From: Cymbidium sinense
Lineage: Eukaryota > Streptophyta > Magnoliopsida > Asparagales > Orchidaceae
Reading direction: 5' to 3'
DNA: 64,000 nt
Assembly (NCBI GenBank): GCA_021442155.1
Contig: CM038214.1
Coordinates: forward strand, 314,433,001-314,497,000
The notes below the pieces were generated by a model. It did no database searches. It worked only from the letters and a program-made list of their open reading frames with translations, and was not told the DNA's origin. Positions 35,241-49,038 of this stretch are shown piece by piece. Position 1 is the first letter of the stretch; the number at the start of each line of letters is the position of its first letter. Position numbers and translations under genes: made by a program.

Positions 35241-38200
35241 AACTAAATAAAATAAAACCAAAACCTAAACCTAAATTAAACTAAATAAAATAAAACCTAA
35301 ACCTAAACCTAAATGCAAAAATAAATAAACATAAACTAAATAAAATAAACTAAAAATAAAAATAAATAAATAAATAAACCAAATAAAATAAAATAAACTA
35401 AATATACCTAAACTTAAACAAAACAAAAATAAACTAAACTAAAAATAAACTAAATAAATAAACTAAAATAAATTAAACTAAATAAACCTAAATAAACCTA
35501 AACTTAAACTAAAATAAATAAACTAAACTAAATAAACTAAACCTAAAAATAAACTAAATAAACTAACTAAATAAAAACTAAACTAATTAAATAAACCTAA
35601 ACTAAAAATAAACTAAATAAATAAACTGAACTAAACTAAACTAAACTAAACTAAAAGAAACCTAAACCTAAATCTAAAACCTAAATTAAATAAACCTAAA
35701 CTTAAAAAAATAAAATAAACTAAATATACCTAATCCAAAACCTAAACCTAAACTAAAAAGATAAATAAAAATAAACCTAAACCTAAACCAAAATAAACCA
35801 AATAAATCTAAACTAAAATAGACATAAACTATAACTAAAAAAAATAAAATAAATAAACTAAAATAAATAAACATAAACTTAAAAAACCTAAACTTAAATA
35901 AATCCTAAAACTAAACTAAACCTAAACCTGAACTTAAATAAATAAACCTAACTAAAATAAAACCTAAACCTAAACCTAAACCTAAACTAAAATAAAACCT
36001 AAATGTAAACCAAAACCTAAACCTAAAACTCAACTAAATAAACCTAAACCTAAATGAAAAAAATATCTAAACTAAATAAAACTAAACTAAATAAAACCAA
36101 AAGCTAAATAAACCTAAACTAAATAAACCTAAACCTAAACTAAATAAAAAACAAACTAAATAAATTGATAAAATAAACCAAACCTAAATAAACTAGACTA
36201 AACTAAACTAAATAAAATAAAACTATACTAAATAAATAAACTAAATAAAACTTAAACCCTAAATTAAAATAAATAAAATTAATAAATAAACTAAACTAAA
36301 TAAACTAAACCTAAACCTAAAAATAAATTAAACTAAACTAAATTAAACTAAATAAAACCTAAACCTAAACTAAATAAATAAGCTAAATAAAAAAACAAAA
36401 TAAACTAAACTAAATAAGTAAACCTAAACCTAAATAAATAAACCTAAATGAAAATAAAGTAAAAACTTAAACATAAACCTAAATTTAAACCTAAACCTAA
36501 AACTAAACTAAACTAAAATCTAAACCAAAACCTAAACCTAAACCTAAACCTAAACCTAAACCTAATTCTAAACCTAAACTAAACTAAATAAACTAAACTA
36601 ATAAATCCTAAATAAACCTAAACCTAAACCTAAATCTAAACCTAAACTAAACTAAATAAACTAAACTATTAAATCCTAAATAAACTTAAACCTAAACCTA
36701 AACCTAAATCTAAACTAAACTAAATAAAAATAAAATAAACTCAACTAAAAATAAACTAAATGAACAAAACTAGATAAATAAACCTAAACTTAAACAAAAC
36801 TAAAAATAAACAAAAATAAAACTAAACTAAATAAATAAAAAAATGAACCTAAAGGAAACTAAACTAAATAAACCTAAATTAAACTAAACTAAACTAAAAA
36901 AACCAAAAAAAAAACCTAAACCAAAACCTAAAGCTAAACTAAATAAAATAAATTAATTAAAAAGATAAACTAAATAAAATAAACCTAAACCTAAACCTGA
37001 AACTAAACTAAATAAACAAAATAAAATATAATAAACTAAATTAACCTAAACCTAAACTAAATAAATAAACTAAATAAACTAAATAAAACAAACTTAAATA
37101 AACATAAACAAAAGAAACTAAACTAAATAAACCTGAAACCTAAACCTAAACCTAAACCTAAACTAAACTGAACTAAATTAAAATAAATGAAATAAACTTG
37201 AACCTAAACTAAATAAACTATTTAAAATAAACTTAAACTAAACTAAACTAAACTAAATAAAACCTAAACTAAACCTAAACCTAAACATAAACCAAAAACC
37301 TAAACTAAAATAAACCTATACCTTAACCTAAAATAAATAAACTTAAACTTAAACCTAAACCTAAAATAAACCTAAACCTAAAAAATAAACCTAAACCTAA
37401 ACCTAAACCTAAACCAAAACTAAACTAAATAGACCTAAACCTAAATAAACTAAAACTAAATAAACCTAAAACTAAATAGACTAAACTAAATAAAAATAAA
37501 CCTACACCTAAATAAATAAACCTAAACCAAAACCAAAACCTAAATAAATAAACTAAAATTAATAAACTAAACTAGATAAATAAACCTAAACATAAACCTA
37601 AATAAACATAAGCTAAATAAATAAATTAAATAAACCTAAACCTAAACTAAAAAAACCCAAACCTAATAAACTAAATAAACCTAAACTAAACTTAATCCTA
37701 AACTAAACTAAGAAATAAAACCTAAACCTAAACTTAAATAAACATAAATATCTAAACTGAAGTAAACTAAAATAAACCTAAACTAAACCTAAACCTAAAA
37801 CTAAAATAAATAAACAAGACTAAACTAAATAAATAAACCTAAACTAAACTAAACCTAAATTGAAATAAACCTAAACCTAACCCTTAACTAAACTAAACTA
37901 AATTATATAAATCCTAAACCTAAACCTCATCCTAAACTTAAACCTAAATCTAAATTAAATAAACTAAAATAAACCTTTACCTAAACTAAATAAATAAAAC
38001 CAAAAGCTAAACCAAAATAAACTAAACCTAAACTAAAAATAAATAAACCTAAAGCTAAACGTAAAATAAACCTAAACCTAAACTAAACTAAAAATAAACC
38101 TAAACTAAAAAAATAAACCTAAACTTAAACCTACACTTGAACTAAACTAAAATAAAACCTAAACCTAAACTAAACTATAAAATAAAATAAATAAATGAAA

Positions 38201-41200
38201 ACCTAAAATAAACTTAAACCTAAACCTAAATAAACTAGACTATATGAATAAACCTAAACTAAACTAAATAAACCTAAACCTAAAATAAACTAAATATAAA
38301 TAAACATAAACCTAAACTAATCCTAAACCTAAACCTAAGCTAAACTAAAATAAAATAAATAAACTAAATAAAATAAACCTAAACATAAATCTAATCCTAA
38401 ACCTAAACCTAAACCTAAAATAGATAAACTAAAATAAATAAACCTAAACTAAAAAATAAATAAACTAAACTAAATAAACTTAAATAAAACCTAAACCTAA
38501 ACATAAACCCTAACCCTAAACCTAAACCTAAACCTAAACCTAAATGTAAACCTAAACCTAAACCTAAACTAAATAAACTAAAATAAACCTAAACCTAAAC
38601 CTAAAACTAAATAAACCTAAACTAAACATAAACCAAAACTACAGAAACTAAACTAAATAAACCTAAACCTAAACCTAAACCTAAACCTAATCTAAATAAA
38701 ATAAATCTATACCAAGACCTAAATAAAAAAATTAAAAAATTAATAAACCTAAGTAAACTTAAACTTAAAGCTAAACCCAAACCATAATATATAAACTAAA
38801 TAAAAATAAAATAAATAAACCTAAACTAAACTGAATAAACCAAAACCTAACCATAAACATAAACTTAAACCAAAAACCTAAATAAACCTAAACCCTAAAC
38901 CTAAATAAATAAAATATAAACCTAAATAAACTAAATAAATAAAAACTTAAACCTAAATAAATAAAAATTTAAACTTAAACCCTAAAACTAAACTTAAATC
39001 TAAACCTAAACATAAAACTAAACCTAATCCTAAATAAAATAAACTAAAATAAACCTAATCCTAAACCTAAACCTAAATAAACCTAAGTTAAACCTAAACC
39101 TAAACCTAAACAAAATAAACAAAATAAACTAAACTAAAAGAACTAAATAAACCTAAACCTAAACCATAAAACTAAATTAAATAAAATAAACCTAAACCTA
39201 AACCTAAACTAAAATAAATATAAAATTAAATATGCCTATACCAAAACTAAAAAAATAAACCTAAATAAACCTAAACCTAATTAAATAAACTAAATTAAAT
39301 AAAAGTAAAATAAATAAACCTAAACTAAACTAAATAAACGTAAACCTAAACCTAAACATAAACCTAAATCTAAAGCCTAAACCTAAACCTAGACTAAAAT
39401 AAATGAAATCAAATAAACTAAATAAATAAACATAAACTACACTAAATTAACCTAAACCTAAACCTAAATAAATAAACCTAAAAACCTAAAGCTAAACCTA
39501 AACATTAAAGAAATAAAGAAAAATAAATAAATAAACTAAAAATAATATAAACCTAACCTAAACCTAAACCTAAACTAAAAATAAAACTAAATAAACTAAA
39601 CTAAAAACAAACCCAAATAAGTAAAGGTAAACCTAAACCTAAACCTAAACTAAAATAAATAAACCTAAAAAGTAAAATAAAATAAAAAATAAATAAACTT
39701 ATACCTAAACCTAAGTAAAATAAATAAATAAAAACCTAAATGTAAACTAAACTAAATAAACTAAATCCTATATAGAATAAACTAAATAAAATAAACCTTA
39801 AACCTAAACCTAAACTAAATAAACCTAAACCTAAACTAAATAAACTAAAACCTAAACTAAATAAATAAACCTAGACCAAAAACCTAAACCTAAACCTAAA
39901 CCTAAACCTAAAACCTCAAACAAAACCTAAAAATAAACTAAATAAAATAAATAAATAAAATAACCCTAAACCTAAATAAACTAAATAAAGTAAACTAAAA
40001 ATAAACCTAAAATAAACCTAAACCTAAACCCTAAACTTAAACTAAATAAACTAACACTAAACTAAATAAACATAAACTAAATAAAATAAACCTAAACCAA
40101 AACCTAAATAAAAGCTGAACCTGAACCTAAATCGAAACCTAAACCTAAACCTAAACTAAATCAATAAACCAAATTAAATAAAAATAAACCAAAACTTATA
40201 CTAAATAGACCTAAACTAAACTTAAATAAATAAACCTAAAATAAAAAATAAACTAAATAAACTAAACTAAATAATAAAACCTAAACCTAAATCTAAGAAA
40301 ATAAAAATAAACCTAAACCTAAGCCTAAACCTTAAATAAATAAGAAATAAACTAAATAAATAAATAAACTTAAATAAATAAACTAAATAAACCTAAAGTA
40401 AAATAAAATAAAAAATAAAAAATAAAATAAACTAAAATAAACCAAAACTAAACTAAAACTAAATAAAAAACTAAATAAATAAACTAAATAAAACCTCAAA
40501 CCTAAATAAACCTAAAAAAAAACTAAATAATTAAACCTAAACTAAAAAATATAAACTAAACTAAAGTAAACCTAAACCTAAACCTAAACTAAAACTAAAT
40601 AAACCTAATCCCTCAAACTAAACTTAAAAATAAACTAAAGCTAAACCTAAATAAAACTAAATAAAACCTAAACCTAAAATAAACCCAAAACTAAATAAAT
40701 AAACTAAATAAACTTAAAAAAATGAAAATAAACTAAACTAAATAAACCTAAACCTAAACCAAAAATAAAAACCTAAACCTAATCCTAAACAAAAAATAAA
40801 AATAAAAATAAACTAAAATAAATAAAACAGTAAACAAAAATAAAATTAATTAAATAAAAAATAAACTTAATAAGATAAATCTAAATAAATAAACTAAATA
40901 AATAAATAAATAATAAACCTAAACTAAACCTAAACTAAATAAACCTAAACCTAAACCCTAAACCCAAAATAAAATAAAACTAAATAAACTAAACTAAATA
41001 AAACCTAAACCTAAACCTATATAAATAAATAAACTAAATAAATTAATTAATTAAATAAATAAACCTAAACCTGAATATACTAAATAAATAAACCTAAGCC
41101 TAAACCTAAATTAAACTAAATAAACTAAAACCTAAATAAATAAATAAAAATAAACCTAAACCTAAACCTAAATTAAATAAAACAAAAAACTAAATAAACC

Positions 41201-42060
41201 TAAAAACAAAAAAAAAGCTAAACAAAACTAAAATAAATAAACCTAAACATAAACTAAAAGTAAACCTAAAAAATAAACCTAAGAAAACCTAAATAAATAA
41301 ACTAAATAAACTAAACTAATAAAATAAAAATAAAAACTAAAATAAAAATAAATAAACCTAAACATAAAAATAAAAAACGAAATTAAATAAACCTAAAGAA
41401 ACCTAAACCTAAACCTAAACTAAAATAAACTAAAAACCTAAACCTAAACCTAGATCTAAGCTTAAAAAAACTAAACTAAAAATAAAAATAAACATAAACC
41501 TAAATAAAAATAAAATAAACTTAAACTAAACCTAAACAAAAAAAACTAAATAAAACCTAAGCCTAAACCTAAACCAAAATTAAAATAAAACCTAAACTAA
41601 ACAAAATAAATCTTAATAAAAATAAATAAAGTAAATAAAACCTAAACCTAAATAAAACCTAAACCTAAATAAAGCCTAAACCCTTAACCTAAACTCAACT
41701 AACTAAACCTTAAAATAAATCTAAACCTAAACTAAAACTAAAAACTTAATAAAATAAACTAAACTAAACTAAAAAACTAAAAATTAAAAAACTAAATAAA
41801 AAATAAATAAAGCCTAAACCTAAAATAAATAAAACATAAAACCTAAACTATTAAACTTAAACTAAAAAATAAAAATAAATAAATAAATAATAAAAAAACC
41901 TATAAACTAAACTAAAAATAAAACCTAAAAAATAAATAAACCAAAACTAAAATAAAAAACTAAATAAACTAAACTAAAATAAATAAATCTAACCTAAACT
42001 AAATAAAAAATAAAAAATAAACTAACCTAAATAAAACTAATTAAAAAAACAAACCTAAAA
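35241..42060 (+). repeat. 6.8 kb CCTAAA/AATAAA low-complexity tract
   Basis: Long monotonous sequence built of CCTAAA, ACTAAA and AATAAA words, with very few CCCTAAA heptamers, no spacer motif, no GRP unit and almost no G on the + strand. Hexamer runs occur near 36528-36565 and 38516-38575. A tandem duplication with a period of about 67 bases (AAATCCTAAATAAAC at 36603 and 36670) is visible. No open frame is credible; the minus-strand frame at 35686-35874 is a Phe/Leu/Gly shadow. I see no gene. Confidence 0.88.
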
Positions 42061-43465
42061 TAAACCTAAACCCTAAAACCCTATAAACCCTAAACCCTAA
42101 ATTTAAACCTAAACCTAAACCTCCTAAACCCTAAACCTAAAACTCCAAACTAAACCTAAAGTTTAAACTATAAACCTAAACCTAACTAACCTTAAACCCT
42201 AAGCTAACCCTAAATCATAAACCCTAAACCGTAAACCCTAAACCCTAAAAGCCCTAAATCGTAAAGCCTACACACTAAATCCTAAACCCTAAACCCTAAA
42301 CCCTTTAAAACCCTAAACCTTAAACCCTAATTCCTAACCCTAAACCCTAAACCCTAAAAGCATAAACCCTAAAACCTTAAACCCTAAAACCTAAACACTA
42401 AAACTAACCCTAAACTCTAAACCTAAACATACAACCCTAAATCCTAAACCCTAAACCCTAAAACACTAAACCCTAAAACCTAAACCCTAAACCCTAAACC
42501 TTAAAAACCCAAACTTAATAAAACCTAAAAATAATATAAATAAAAAAACCTAAATCTAAATAAAATAATAACTAAAACTAAAATCAAAACATAAACCTAA
42601 ACTGAAACATAAAATAAAAAATAAAAGAATAAAGAAAAAACTAAACTAAAATAAAATAAATTGAAATCTAAACTAAACTAAAAAATAAAATAAACTTAAA
42701 ACTAAAAAACCTAAATAAAATTAATACAAAATGTAAAATAAAATTAAAATTAACTTCAAATAAAAACTAAATAAAAATCTAATCCTAAATTATTAACCTA
42801 AGAACAAACCCTATAAATAAATTAAAATTGAAACATAAACCCTAAAAAGTAGACCTTAACCTTAGATAAACAAAATAAAATAAACTTAAACTTAAACTAA
42901 AATAAATAAAACTTAAACCTCAAATAAACTAAACCTATACTTTAAACTAAATAAAATAAAATAAACTAAAAATACACCTAAACCTAAACTAAAAAATAAA
43001 ACCTTAAAATAAACCTAAAATATAAACCTAAAACCTAAACCTATACATAAAAATAAATAATAAAACCTAAACCTAAAAAATAAAATAAAAATAAAACTAA
43101 ACTAAAAAAAAAATAAACCTAAACCTAAAACATAAAAAATAAACTAAAATAGAAAACCTAAAATAAAATAAATGAACCTAAAATAAATCAACTAAACTAA
43201 ATAAAAATAAAAAATAAACCTAAATAAAATAACTAAAATAAATTAAAATAAATAAACTAAATAAACTAAATGAACCTAAACCTAATGGTTTACTTAATTT
43301 TAAGAAAATCCCTAAACCATAAACCCTAAATCTAAAACCCTAAACCCTAAATGCCAAACCTTAAAACTATCCCTAAACCCTAAACCCAAAACCTACAATC
43401 CTAAACCCTAAACCCTAAAGCCTAAACCCTAAACCTCAAACCCTAACTAAAACTTAAACTTGAAC
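42061..43465 (+). repeat. degenerate telomere-like satellite array
   Basis: A CCCTAAA-dense block (42061-42510) is followed by one AT-rich monomer in the standard order, ending in a spacer at 43278, and a second dense block at 43310-43460. LINE B begins right after it. I see no gene. Confidence 0.9.
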
Positions 43466-43579
43466 CCGGCCATGACGCCTCTGGATTCCATGTTCCCTTT
43501 CCTTTCCTTTGAGCCACTGCTCCTCGATCATTCCTTCGATTTCTATTGGCCACTTATGTGAGTTTCCCTTGAGCTTACA

Positions 43580-44980
43580 ATGGCAGAAGCGCCGCTTTCC
43601 ATGCAACCGAGCTCTTCAAACTTGGAGGCTTCAGCTAAGGCTTTTGATTTTCAAGGTAATATCGACCGACTTAGCCGCTATCTGCTACCGTTAAGTCTTC
43701 AAGGATGCTTTATCTGGTAAACACTTGCTCTAATGCTTTGATCAATTTAATTTCAACTTCTTTCGGAATGATATCGAATCTGATCTTGATGTGGAAAAGT
43801 CGGAGAAACCCTTTGAATTTTCATTAGTTGGTAAATTTTCATTGTGTCACCCTCGAATGAAAGCATTGATCCTTCTTTCATAACCTAAAGCTCGTGTGTA
43901 TTTTCATCTGATTGATTAATCTTACATATCCTTATTCAAATATCTAATGATTTATACTCAAGAGTCTTTGCTCGTCACTCTTACTTTGTGTACAATTATC
44001 AAATGAGGCTTTTGAAATGGTCTCCTATTTGATGTCAAAGAGGAATCCCCAATTGTTTCTTTATGGCTAGCTTTTCCAAACATGAGGATACATTACGTTA
44101 CCCATCAAATCCTATTTGCGGTTGGGGCTTTCTTTGGTAGGCCCCTTCAAATAGATCAAGCCACCACCATGAGATCATGACCATCAGTTGCTCGTATTTT
44201 GGTTGAGATTGATATTACCAAAAAGTACCCTAAAGAAGTTTGGATCGGTTCAGAAAATTTTGGGTATAATCAAAAAGTGGAATTTAAAAATTTCCCTATT
44301 TTTGCACACATTGTAAGATCCATGGTCATGATAACTCTGAATGCTTTGTGTTACACCCTAATCTTAAAAAGAAAAAATTTCCTGATCCTAATCCCTCTTT
44401 ACCAAATGAAAAAATTAATAAGTTCGCTCATGTGCCAAAAGTTACTCAAACTGGAACTCACCCTCCTACCCCCTATCCTTTATTACCTATAGATTTGCCT
44501 ATTGGAGAACAATCTGAGCTTGATAAAAATAATATTGAGGTTTGTGAGGAAACTAATGATAACTTACCTAACATTGCTTCTACTTGTAATAACTTGGCAT
44601 CTCAAGATAATCCCTTGACTGTTCTAAAAATTTTTGATAATTTGGTGATGAATCAAAATCTGAATAGTACTCATGGAAATGAAAATGAATTTTGTGCTAT
44701 TAATGGTGCCACAACCTCTCCTTCTATTACCCTACAGAGTGATACACATGCTAACCCTATTTCTCAACCTAACTCGATCAAGAAGGGTAAGTCACCATTA
44801 GGAATGCTTTGACAGATACTAGTCCTATTCTGAATATCATAAATCACTCTCTTTCAGATGGAGATACTTTGGACATAGATAGGCCTTTTCAAACTATTAT
44901 TAAAAAAATCTCTTAAAGCTAGAATGTTCACTAATAGCTCCACTAGAACCACTCGATCTTCTCTAACTTCCCATAAATAA
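43580..44980 (+). pseudogene. LINE B ORF1 remnant (DUF4283-like region and CCHC zinc knuckle)
   Basis: The start is the ATG at 43580 (MAEAPLSMQPSSSN). After a frameshift the KSFKDALSGK-type motif appears near 43690, then EKPFEFSLVGKFSL-like residues and the DUF4283-like core with LWLAFPNMRIHYVTHQ near 44070-44110. GRPLQIDQATT, ARILVEIDITKKYPKEVWIG and a CCHC knuckle at 44303-44344 (CTHCKIHGHDNSEC) follow; one lost or gained base before the knuckle shifts the frame. A Pro/Asn-rich C-terminal tail (open at 44348-44812) ends at the TAA at 44978-44980 after THRSSLTSHK-like residues. Unlike LINE A it keeps the whole DUF4283-like region. Confidence 0.8.
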
Positions 44981-45051
44981 TTGTTTCATGTTTCTCTTCT
45001 TCTTGTTTTTTTATTTTTTCAGTTATCTCTTCTCTTTTCTTTCAACTTATT

Positions 45052-48000
45052 ATGATCAATTTTCTTATCTAGAATGTTTGGGGTATTGGGATTCTCAATG
45101 TCTACAACCATGTTAGAAGCCTTTTCCACACTCATAACATAGCCTTACTTGTTGTTATTGAACCATTCATTCACTCTTCTAAGATCACTCAGGTTGCTAG
45201 AATGCTTGGCTTTCAAAACTCCTTTTATAATATTAGCAATAAAATTTGGTATTTTTGGAATAATCTAGTCATCATCTCTATCCTTGATGACCTTCATCAA
45301 TTGGTTAATGTTCAAATCTCATTGGGTGAATTTTTTGCTCTTGGTTCCTTTATTTATGCTTCTTGTAATAGACTAGGAGCATCCTTGGGATAACTTAAGA
45401 ACCTTTGCCTCCTCTCACAACAAACCTTGGTTGGTTGGTGGTGATTTCAACACTATTCGCTTCCTCGGAAAGAAGGGAGGTTGCTCCCTAACATTCATTC
45501 CATGGAAGACTTTTCTAATATGATTCTTGATTGTAATCGATTGATATTTTCGTTCACTACATGGCATAATTCTAGATTTTGGCAGTAGCTTGATAGGACC
45601 CTCTTTAATTCCTTTTGGATCAATTAATGGCCTCTTACTTTGGTTGAACATTTAAGCAAAACTTTATCTGACCATGCTCCGCTTTTGATTTTTGTCAAAA
45701 ATCCCTCCACTAGACTATCCTCCCCTACTCCTTTTAGATTCCAAAATATGTGGATCCAACATAGTGATTTCATTAATATTGTTTCCATTAATTGGCGGGC
45801 CCCTATTCATCCTGATAATTTCATTAAAGTAATGATTCACCTTTGGCTTAAGCTAAAAAGGCTTAAACAAAATCTAAATTGCTGGAACAAGCATCATTTT
45901 AAAAATCTTTTTGCAAATCTTAAAAATATGGAACAACATGTTTGCTCTCTTGAAGATGCTATTTTGACTGACTCTAATAAGCTTGATGAATTGAATGCAG
46001 TTAAAGATAACTTGATTAATTATCAGAATATGGAGGAAACCTATTGGGGGCAAAAGGCTGCTAGCAAACATACTGCTGATGGTGACAGAAATACAAGTTA
46101 TTTCCATGCTCTTTTTAAAAAATAAAGCCTTAAACTTTATTAAAAAAAATCAAAAATGATAATGAAACCTGGCTTACTGATAATAATGATATTAAAGATT
46201 CTATCATACATCATTTTCAAAATTTATTAAACAATAACTCCTCCTTAGAAGCCATCTCCAACACACATTTGATCGCCTCTATGATCTCTAATGATGAATA
46301 CCACTTACTCAATTTACGCCCCACAAGTCGAGATTGGTAGATTCTCAATAGCATACCGATTCATCGTCCTCAAGGCTACATGACTCAATTCTTTCAATAT
46401 TGTTGGCCTATTATTAAGACTGATCTTATTGATGCAGTTGCTAATTTTTTTGAGGGTAACCGTTTACCTAGATATTTTCTAGCACTTCCATTGTTCTCAT
46501 TTCCAAAATTAATAATCCTGAATCTTGGGGCGATTTCAGACCTATCAGCCTTTGCACCTTCTTTCATAAACTCATTGCTAAATTAATTGCTAATAGAATT
46601 AGTCCACTGCTGCCTAAAATTATTTCCCCCAACCAAACTAGCTTCAAAGTTAAAATATATAACATACTTCTAGCACAAGTGCTGATTCATGATATTGACA
46701 TCCCTATTAGAGGTGGTAACATCCTTTTTAAACTAGACATCACTAAAGCTTTTGACAACCTCTCTTGGGATTTCCTCTTTCAAATTCTTCATTTGCTTAA
46801 GTTTTCTGGTTATTTTATCCGCCTCATCAAAAATTGCATTACAAATTCTTGGTTCTCTATTATCATGAATGGTGAATCCCTAAGTTTTTTTCCCTTCAAA
46901 GCATGGTTTGAGACAAGGGGATCCCCTATCCCCCTCTCTTTTTATTATTGCTGTTGAATATCTATCAAGAAGTCTGAATAATCTTTTTTACAATAATCCT
47001 AGGATGTTTTATAGAGATCAAGGTGGTCTTCCTATCACTCATCTTAGTTTTACCGATGACTTTATAATCTTTTGCAATGCCTCAATTCCTCACATTAAAA
47101 CTATTAAGAATCTTTTAAATAAATTTGAATGAAAGGTCTTTTTCAATGGCAAAAGTTGTTTCATTCCTTCTTCTAAAATCCTAATAGGACCAATCAAATC
47201 TTGAGAATTACTAATTTTCAACAACAATAACTTCCTATTAAATATCTTGGTGCTCCTTTTTTAAAGGTCAAAAGATCTCACCTTTTGATGAGCTAATCCA
47301 AAAAATTCTCTAAAATTTCGTTGGGAATTTCATTTACTTTCATTTGGTGGTAGCCACTTTGATTAAGAGCACCCTTAAGTCCATGCCTTTGTATCTCATT
47401 CAAACCATTGTGCCAACTCTATCATTAAATGTAATTGAGCTGCTCATTAACAAATGGGATCTAACAATTCCTCTAAAAAAATGCACTGGACCTCTTGGTA
47501 TAAAACGTTTTTCTTGAAGGTGGTCTTGGATGTAAACCAATCAAGAAAACTATCACTGATTTTTCTTATAAACTTTGGTGGAATTTTAGGAAAAAAAATA
47601 GTTTATGGGCTAATTTCATGACTGCTAAATACTACCAGGGAAAGCACCCTCTCATTTGCCCCTATAAAGCGGGAGACTCTCCTATTTGGAAAAGACTTTG
47701 TTCACAAATGGGATGTTAAAATCCCACTGGGGATTAACTGCTCCTCTTTCTTTTGGCAAGACAACTGACCGAGGTGGGTCCATTGACGACTTACTTTCTA
47801 CCCATTCCACTGCTACTACTAAAGTGAACTCTTTCTGGCAGAATAATATGTGGAACAATAGTAAGCTTATTGATCATATTCCTCCCTCTCTTTTAAATAA
47901 GCTTAATACTATTCCAATCATTCCTACCAATCAAGATAAGATCCTTTTTCAGATTTCACATAATGGTGATTTCAACTTTAAAAATGTTTGGATTCACATT

Positions 48001-49038
48001 AAAGAAACTCATGATTTTTCCTATGTATTTTCTAAACTTTGGAACAACAATATCCCTACTTCTTATTCTGTTCTTACTTGGCGTATTTTCAAAAACTTCA
48101 TCCCTGTGGATTCCTTGTTGTGGGGTAAAGGTTTTCAATTACCTTGAAAATGCCAATGTTGTTTTCACATTGAGAATGTGAATCATGTTTTTGTTAATGT
48201 TGCCATTGCTTCTAAACTTTGGATTTGGTATGATGACCTCTTTAACACTGTCATTTTCAATGGCTCCTTAAATTTATACCAACTTCTTGAAGTTTATTTT
48301 CACAACACTATTAAAGGACACATTAAAGTCATAACTGATATCACTCTTATTTGGTTCATATGGATGGACCAAAATGATGCAAAACATTATGAGATCCCTA
48401 TGAATCACATAAGGATAATTGCTAAAACTAAAACAAAATTGCGGACTTAATGCCAATTTAATTAAATACAAACAATTCAAAGGTTGCAAATTTATGGCCA
48501 ATAAACTGGGTTTTAACTTGCCGGATCACCACATCTGTAAAGATGAAAAGATTGTTTATTGGGTAAAACCTCATGCTAACACTATTAAAGTTAACACTGA
48601 TGGCTCTGTCTCTCATAAAGGTTCAGGCTATGGTGGAATTTTTAGAAATCTTAATGGAAAAGTCCTATGTGCCTTTGCTTACCCCCTTAATCCCTGCTCT
48701 ATTCCTTTTGCTAAGCTCATGGTAGTGTACAAAGCTCTTGAGATTTGCCTTCAAAAAGGTTGGCTCAATATTTGGATTGAGGTGGATGCCCTTCTGCTAA
48801 TTGATCTCTTGACTTCCACCAAAATGGGCAATACTAAATTGTACTACCTTCTTAAGCAAACTAGAACTCTCCTTGCCCAACTCTACTTTAAAATCACTCA
48901 TGTATGGCAATGCATGTGTTGATTATCCGCCAATGGGTGCTAGATTGGATGGAATAAAATTCTTTGATCAACTAACCCTTCCTAAACATTTGCATGCTTG
49001 GTTAATCTGACAATACCGGGTTTCCTTATCGAAATTAA
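45052..49038 (+). pseudogene. LINE B ORF2 remnant (endonuclease, RT, zf-RVT, RNase H)
   Basis: The ATG at 45052 opens the endonuclease (MINFLI, then a TAG where LINE C has Trp, then NVWGIG). VVIEPFI, GGDFNTI (about 45440) and SDHAPLL (His at 45673) are active-site regions. ADGDRNT with YFHA (about 46077) is a typical linker motif of plant LINEs. The RT keeps all catalytic parts in pieces: FKLDITKAFDNLSWDF with Asp at 46736-46738, RQGDPLSPSLF at 46911 in another frame, and SFTDDFIIF with DD at 47055-47060. A zf-RVT region (47930-48170) ends in SYSVLTWRIFKN. The RNase H (48580-48910) has VNTDGS and IEVDALL, but the usual Glu of ELMAV is Lys (AKLMVV). At least seven breaks are present. The end at 49038 follows LINE C. 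Confidence 0.88.
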
